Part shown: one piece after another, positions 58,991 through 64,000 of the stretch
Position numbering within the stretch: position 1 is the stretch's first letter
Layout of the letters: every line of letters starts with the position of its first letter
Assembly: GCA_003439945.1 (NCBI GenBank)
Contig: QVRM01002755.1
Span: 1,381,001-1,445,000 of the forward strand
Length of the DNA: 64,000 bases
Direction of reading: 5' to 3'
DNA from: Dermanyssus gallinae
Lineage: Eukaryota > Arthropoda > Arachnida > Mesostigmata > Dermanyssidae
Position numbers and translations under genes: made by a program
Notes under the pieces: model-generated
Databases searched by the model: none
What the model was told of the DNA's origin: nothing
Seen by the model: the letters and a program-made list of their open reading frames with translations, nothing else

Positions 58991-59773
58991 GAAAATATTG
59001 TGATGATTTATTAATCATTTACAATACGTTTGCACACTCGGCAGTGCTCGCTTTAATACAAATTGTGGTAAAAAGATGTCACGTGAAATTAAGAATTAGT
59101 TGTCCGTCTCCTTGCTTGATGGTAGCCCCCGCTCTTATGGGCCCGGTGCGAGCGGTATATCGTCAAGGTTCCTTGCAAAGTTAAAACGGTGAGACCATAA
59201 GATTTCTCTTCGTGACGCCGAGCCCCAAGAGCGTTCCTCGCAGATTCGGAGTCCCATACACCACTCATAGAGATAGTGATGGATCCAAATCTGCGAGGTT
59301 TTTGCGGGTCGGGGAGCGCCGCTCTTAAGAACTCGACGTCATATTTGGTGATCTTGTCTTGTCGCGCTTTTGCCAGGTCCCGGTTCGGGCCGCAAACCTC
59401 GGCATCTAAAACCCAGACCTCGGTAGGTGTTGTTATTAACAGGTCGGGCTTCAGACCCGGTGCGCCCGGTCGACGGAATACTCGCTTACGAACCACCTCA
59501 TGACCCCATTCGCGGAGAAGACGCGCCACGCGATCACAGACGTCGTCATGTGGTTTGTTTGTGTGTTGTATCGCACATCTGAGCGACATAAGCCAACGTC
59601 TCAGGCGCACTACACCCGTGCCTATAACGTTTGTTGTAACCCGGGCGTCCCCTGGCCAATCTGGCACGCGTTGGTAGTGCGTTGATCCTGAGCTTTAGTA
59701 GATTTAAATACTTCTTACCAGATAGGTAGGGCGTACTCTTAATCAAGTAATGTACAAAGAGCGTTTCGTGTGC

Positions 59774-59778
<5 letters not shown>
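58991..59778 (-). mobile_element. RLE-II retrotransposon, 5'-truncated copy D
   Basis: The minus strand retains YLSGKKYLNLLKLRINALPT and the zinc knuckle (YRHGCSAPETLAYVAQMC, first Cys changed to Tyr). An 8-nt deletion relative to copy C then removes the Arg of RHDD and shifts frame. The downstream endonuclease is open for about 155 codons: GLKPDLLITTPTEVWVLDAE, giving PD-x12-D as in R2-type nucleases, then CGPNRDLAKARQDKITKYDV, GVWDSESARNALGARRHEEK and a stop at 59089. It ends with CAATATTTTCTA. The 5' breakpoint abuts (TA)n; the 3' side has only a single TA. Confidence 0.9.

Positions 59779-59806
<28 letters not shown>
59779..59806. repeat. (TA)n microsatellite at RLE-II 5' breakpoint
   Basis: TA repeat joined directly to truncated copy D. 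Confidence 0.95.
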
Positions 59807-59809
<3 letters not shown>

Positions 59810-60237
59810 TCGCCTATATGAGACTTTGTATTTCTTGTCTAAACCTAATTTGACATCACGTAAGAGTAGGCGACGGTTCGAACGGTGTGTGTGGCTTTTT
59901 TAATGGCAAAGACACACAACACAAGAAGTAGGGCCTGTGCTAGAGGTTGAACTAACAGACTACTAGTAGTGATTTCCATTTTGGTTTGATGGTGGCGTAA
60001 ACGGCACTGGCGGTGACGTTGGTAGCGATACGTGACACGCAGCTTTTTACTCTCTGGCCGAGATGAGACTTCGAGTATCGGAGATCCCAATAAGAGCATC
60101 ATGTCTCTTGCCTGAGCTTCGCATACACTCGACAAAACGAAATTTCGCTTTTACATACAGGTTGGCGGACGTGCATTCACCGAAGACAGGACGTGTGATA
60201 TGCTGGCGGTGGAGGTGGTCAATAAGGATGATGGTAT

Positions 60238-60240
60238 ATG

Positions 60241-60272
<32 letters not shown>

Positions 60273-60282
60273 GAGTCTAACT

Positions 60283-60329
<47 letters not shown>

Positions 60330-60345
60330 CTAACTCACGTCACTC
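60238..60345. repeat. Duplicated (TA)n plus TAGARTCTAACTCA unit
   Basis: (TA)n, TAGAGTCTAACTCA, then (TA)n, TAGAATCTAACTCA: a microsatellite and its unique flank duplicated in tandem. Confidence 0.85.
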
Positions 60346-61624
60346 TGTTAATTTCACTGCTTTCTGCCTGGAAGTCAAAAAACGGCATATAACTGCCTTT
60401 TATACTATAGGTTCTTAATCGAGAGTATTGTTGTAACGACTTGCTGATGAGCTGTGGGTCGTTCGAATTGACCTCCTGACATTTGGATACTTGGCTACCG
60501 CAGTAGTTTTACTAGCACTAAGACTCCTTGAAACAAATAAGTACGATACGTGCACAAGAATGTATTGATACGCCTTGTATGTCTGTACTTCTAAAGTATT
60601 TCGCTTCTCTTAAAAGCTAACGTTATGTTACTAGCTTTAACAAAACCAGTAGAAAAGTATTTGTTTACGTTTGATCCAATGTGCAACAAAAGCTTCAACA
60701 TTATGACCCTTTAAAATGTAATTGATGAATTTTTGTGAAGGCTAGAGTGTTTTTTTCTGATTTCTGCACACGGTGAAAATGTTGCAATTTGCACGTCAGC
60801 GTTGCCTATTATCGAAGGCTCGCCCAGCAAAGTTGCCGAATTTGCTTTTATTTCTCCCACAGCTGGTTTCCAAAGAAGTTTTGTTTACATAGACCGATAG
60901 CCATAGCTGATTCAGCAATACACGGCCCAGCACCCAGTCTCTACCTGAACTGATCGATTTGGCCCGGCACATTAGACTTGGCGGCCTTCAAAGCAGGTTA
61001 AATGAAAATAGGAGCTGGTCGTACGCATTATTACTATTTTCCGATGCAAAAATATTTTCAGAACTTACTGATACGTCTGTCTCTCTCTGTTGGGTCACGG
61101 CTAACATAATATAAGGATGGATAGAATTTTTTTTGCTTGACATTTAGACTAAATACACATGTCACTCGTTTCTATCAAAAGCGTTTAGAGCAGCAGCATA
61201 AGAAAACATGTTGAGATATTTGGGGTTTCTGTGGCGGCTCATGGCCGCTGAATCTCAACAGTGGGGTTTTACGTCTATTCTAAAAGAGCATAGCTCATAT
61301 AAAATGTAATAAAAAGTATATATATATAGTGTATAAATAATTTCGTTAGGTGAAAACAGTAAAATAATAATACATATGGAAATAATAAAAATAAAAATAG
61401 TATAATATCAAAATATCATATTAGCCAGCCAGTAAATTCAGAAATAAGACTCCTAGGCAATGACCAGCATGATGTCTTTTTACTTTGCAATTTACACAAT
61501 TCTACAATAATCCCTTGTCTGACTCTTGAAATCTCGCTACATTGCACATAGCGTGATGGAAGCCACGCACGGCAAAGCGAGTTATTACATGTCGGTTGGT
61601 ACTCTGTATGTAGAGCCTTCTATT
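60346..61624. other. Unassigned AT-rich sequence
   Basis: No ORF of note, RNA gene or element terminus seen. Confidence 0.5.
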
Positions 61625-61708
61625 GGGCGGCGTGGTCTAAGGGACCGGTGTGCCAGTCATTATCGTCGTCTACCTGGTTCTCGTCGGTTCGATCTCCGAT
61701 GGTGATCG
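61625..61708 (+). mobile_element. tRNA-like SINE head or tRNA pseudogene
   Basis: A-box-like GTGGTCTAAGGGACCGG and B-box-like CGGTTCGATCTCCG about 45 nt apart, reminiscent of Leu/Ser tRNAs. The acceptor ends do not pair. Followed by AT-rich sequence. Confidence 0.45.
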
Positions 61709-61992
61709 AATTTTATTTAAGCTATGGTAATATTGAGAATAGATGATAAACCATATACCGCCGAGAGCACGGAACGGAGGAAAAGCAACTTCCTAAAATG
61801 TTGACAAAGACTCATCCACTGGCTGTTTCGCAGGGCATTTGCCGGAATTGTGGGTCAGCCGCATAAGTCTCGAGCGGGGCCAGACTGTTGCACCTCAAAC
61901 CTGCTTGTGCTATAATTAGCCAGGGCGTCGGCATAGGGGGGAATCTATGCTCGAAAGAATTCGCGCCAGCCGTAAAGGGTGCTCCAAAAATC

Positions 61993-61997
<5 letters not shown>

Positions 61998-62026
<29 letters not shown>
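61998..62026. repeat. (TA)n microsatellite
   Basis: TA repeat of about 28 bp. Confidence 0.95.
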
Positions 62027-62028
<2 letters not shown>

Positions 62029-62608
62029 GAGTATGCACCTCTATTTGACTGTGTATCACGCTTAGCCTATTTTCTTCGGGCTGATGCACAATATTGCATC
62101 GACTACCTAGTCCAAATATAGGTGTGTGTTTGTGAGTTGTGGCTAACACGAGTTGTGGGACGTGTCGTTGTCGGGTATCGTGCGAACAGCTGTTAAACGT
62201 GTACATACTCGTTTGTGCGTAGAGAAGGGGAGGTCATCTTAAAGTATTGTTTGCGAGTCGCCAACAATCGTGTTACGCTCCCTGAAGGCATATTCGCTTC
62301 GCATGCTTATTGAGAGATTCAAGATTTAATAAGACAGAAACGAAAAGCGCATACGTTAGCATGGCTTCATGTGAGTGAAGTGAAGCGAACGTAAAACCAA
62401 CAAACTTCACCGCAGCGCCACAGACCACAGACGGCGACAATAACTTCTTTTACTGCATTTCAACATCGTCATTGATAGCACCATGTCGGTCGTGTAACAA
62501 TGGCCTTTGACATGTATGAGGCGCAAACCTAAAAAAATAAATGGGTGCTCGTATATATATATATTGATTTTTTATTATTTTTCATACAAAATCAGGCTCT
62601 ATTACACG

Positions 62609-62809
62609 ATGGTATTTAGCTTGCTGAAAGTCATAGGAGAAGTGTATACCTTATTCGTCAAAAAACCACGGGAAAAGTATGGCGTCAAACTTGAAGACCT
62701 AGAAAACCAAAGAATGGCTCTGTTACGCGAAATAACCCGTCCCGCATACGTCATCCTCAAAAACTTAATTGTCTTGCCGACTATGTGTGTTTTAGAACCA
62801 TCTTGTTGA
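62609..62809 (+). CDS. Doubtful small ORF, unrecognised
   Basis: An ATG at 62609 opens a 66-codon frame with a low-repeat, charged stretch (FVKKPREKYGVKLEDLENQR, MALLREITRPAYVILKNL). It looks more protein-like than most frames here, but no family is recognised and it could be transposon-derived or chance. Confidence 0.2.
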   Translation: MVFSLLKVIGEVYTLFVKKPREKYGVKLEDLENQRMALLREITRPAYVILKNLIVLPTMCVLEPSC

Positions 62810-62869
62810 AATCAGAGTTTACTATCATAGATTCCGTCACAATGTAGTCAACAAATTAAAAATCACGCT

Positions 62870-63230
62870 GCGCTAATAGTTAAAATTTACAGTGGAGTGA
62901 AAACAGATAGGGGCCAATTATTCCTTTGAACCAGAAACTGCACCAGAATGTCACATATGTTACATGTAACGGCATCTCGTGAATCACGTGAGGGCTCTCG
63001 GTTGTCCAAATGCGGTGGTTTTGTTTATTCACACTTCCATTTAGGCAAACATTAGCTTTGTCGGAAAAAATAATGTTCTTCACAAAAGCGGGATCACGCC
63101 GCATTATATGGAAAACCCAACTCGCAAAGTTTAGCCGCTTCCATGTTCCGTAGGCTTAAATTCTTGCCTCAGCTGCATGTTAGATACATCGCTAGATCAG
63201 TCCTCAATATACACCAGCTTGAGAAACGCT
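62870..63230 (-). pseudogene. Decayed DDE transposase fragment (Tc/mariner-like)
   Basis: The minus strand encodes NMQLRQEFKPTEHG (about 63190-63140), a frameshifted stretch, then FVKNIIFSDKANVCLNGSVN, KQNHRIWTTESPHV, HEMPLHVTYVTFWCSF and GIIGPYLF (to about 62900). This matches the central part of a widespread arthropod transposase group whose pattern is F...IIFSDEAHF.LNG.VNKQN.RIW..E.P, then P.H...VTVWCG......GPYFF. The first catalytic Asp is in FSDK (usually FSDE). Stops and frameshifts abolish function, and the downstream catalytic residues are not found. Confidence 0.75.
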
Positions 63231-63299
63231 AAAAACGCAATTGTCAAATTGATTGGGCCAAATCGAATATTTCAGACATTGTTCCACACTATCGGCCAC

Positions 63300-63371
63300 A
63301 ACGGAGACATATTTAGCTGTCTCCGTTATGGGAGACAGCTTACATAGCAGACGTACTGAGTCTGCTATGTA
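63300..63371. repeat. Overlapping and adjacent small hairpins
   Basis: AACGGAGACA (63300-63309) pairs with TGTCTCCGTT (63318-63327). The overlapping AGCTGTCTCC (63315-63324) pairs with GGAGACAGCT (63331-63340). Directly after, TACATAGCAGA (63341-63351) pairs with TCTGCTATGTA (63361-63371). Confidence 0.8.
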
Positions 63372-63429
63372 AAACTTTTGAGCAAGTTCACGAATGGTTA
63401 TTTCACAAGGGTTATTATGTCGACCGTAA

Positions 63430-63431
63430 AT

Positions 63432-63469
<38 letters not shown>

Positions 63470-63470
63470 A
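63430..63470. repeat. (CT)n-(TA)n compound microsatellite
   Basis: CT repeats passing into TA repeats, the same composite type as at 20548-20604. Confidence 0.9.
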
Positions 63471-64000
63471 TAAACATTTGCTTGATTTTACTTATCGGTC
63501 CTTGCTTATTGATCCTAATTAGTTTGAACTTTAATGTAATTAGTCATGACAGTAGTCCCTACGCGCCACCTGAGTCATAAAGCTTTATTGCACCGCGTTA
63601 TACGCAAAAGAATCCTCCGGCAGAAGCTGGTGGAAGTAAATACATCCGAATTACTAAACGTGGTGGAGAGACAAAGCTTCAGTCTCCCGCGAAAATGCAT
63701 CTTTATGAATAAAGTAGCGCAGGTGCATTTAGACGCTAGCGCCTTTTCACATGGTGCGACCTCTCCAGAACGGCTTCGCTTACATGATCGGCATGGCATG
63801 TATAGAAGATGTATACAATTATTGAAATATGAGAATTGTTTTTTTATTTCTTTTTATAATAAGTATATATTCAAATTAAATTAAAAAGTATTTTAATTAA
63901 ATTAAATAGCGTATTATTTACATTTAAAAAAAACATGGACTATTTAAATAAATTAACAGTTTAAATAAGAGTTTTAATGTGTATTTGTGCAGAAAGTAGT
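63471..64000. other. Unassigned sequence
   Basis: A 112-codon forward frame (63546-63884) and an overlapping minus-strand frame are both open; neither has a recognised domain. Confidence 0.4.

Overview
The window is animal nuclear DNA, most likely from an arthropod. It has no bacterial gene density, about thirty (TA)n microsatellites, two long (CAA)n arrays, an intact mariner element, two families of non-LTR retrotransposon with a restriction-like endonuclease (RLE), tRNA-derived SINEs and long fold-back elements with TA target duplications. A chelicerate such as a mite would fit this repeat mix, but no host gene is recognisable enough to settle it. Nearly all readable coding sequence belongs to mobile elements.

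Layout, left to right. 1-8.3 kb is mostly unassigned sequence with a GC-rich, trinucleotide-rich island at 3.9-5.7 kb. 8.3-13.1 kb holds two long fold-back elements (8325-9277 and 12084-13070), with a 209-bp retrotransposon 3' end between them. 15.0-15.9 kb is a second GC-rich island with an exon-like ORF. 16.4-17.8 kb is a mariner with intact transposase, and a paralogous copy of its empty target site lies just upstream. 20.7-22.1 kb carries a second RLE-II copy and a fold-back relative. 24.1-26.4 kb is a graveyard of two old LINEs. 28.4-31.8 kb is the largest element: an RLE-I retrotransposon on the minus strand with a 13-bp target duplication and poly(A) tail, whose ORF1 and ORF2 overlap as TAATG. 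32.3-34.1 kb has a SINE with a 14-bp duplication and a truncated RLE-I relative. 37.3-37.9 kb contains a polyglutamine-type (CAA)n array inside a forward ORF. 41.9 kb has a 52-bp retrotransposon micro-copy. 46.3-47.2 and 59.0-59.8 kb hold further RLE-II copies. 49.1-51.7 kb has SINEs, 54.8-55.4 kb a third fold-back, and 56.5-56.9 kb another RLE-I copy. 62.9-63.2 kb is a decayed DDE transposase.

How the parts work together. RLE-I and RLE-II are autonomous-type retroelements: reverse transcriptase for RLE-I, and a zinc knuckle plus RLE endonuclease for both. Their 5'-truncated copies are typical products of target-primed reverse transcription. RLE-II copies consistently abut (TA)n tracts, which suggests a microsatellite target or tail. 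Fold-back elements with CAGGG ends also sit at TA dinucleotides inside (TA)n, consistent with cut-and-paste mobilisation by a Tc1/mariner-type transposase. The (TA)n microsatellites therefore appear to act as a landing platform for two unrelated classes of element. No host protein gene, rRNA, functional tRNA or CRISPR array could be supported; a few exon-like ORFs are listed at low confidence.
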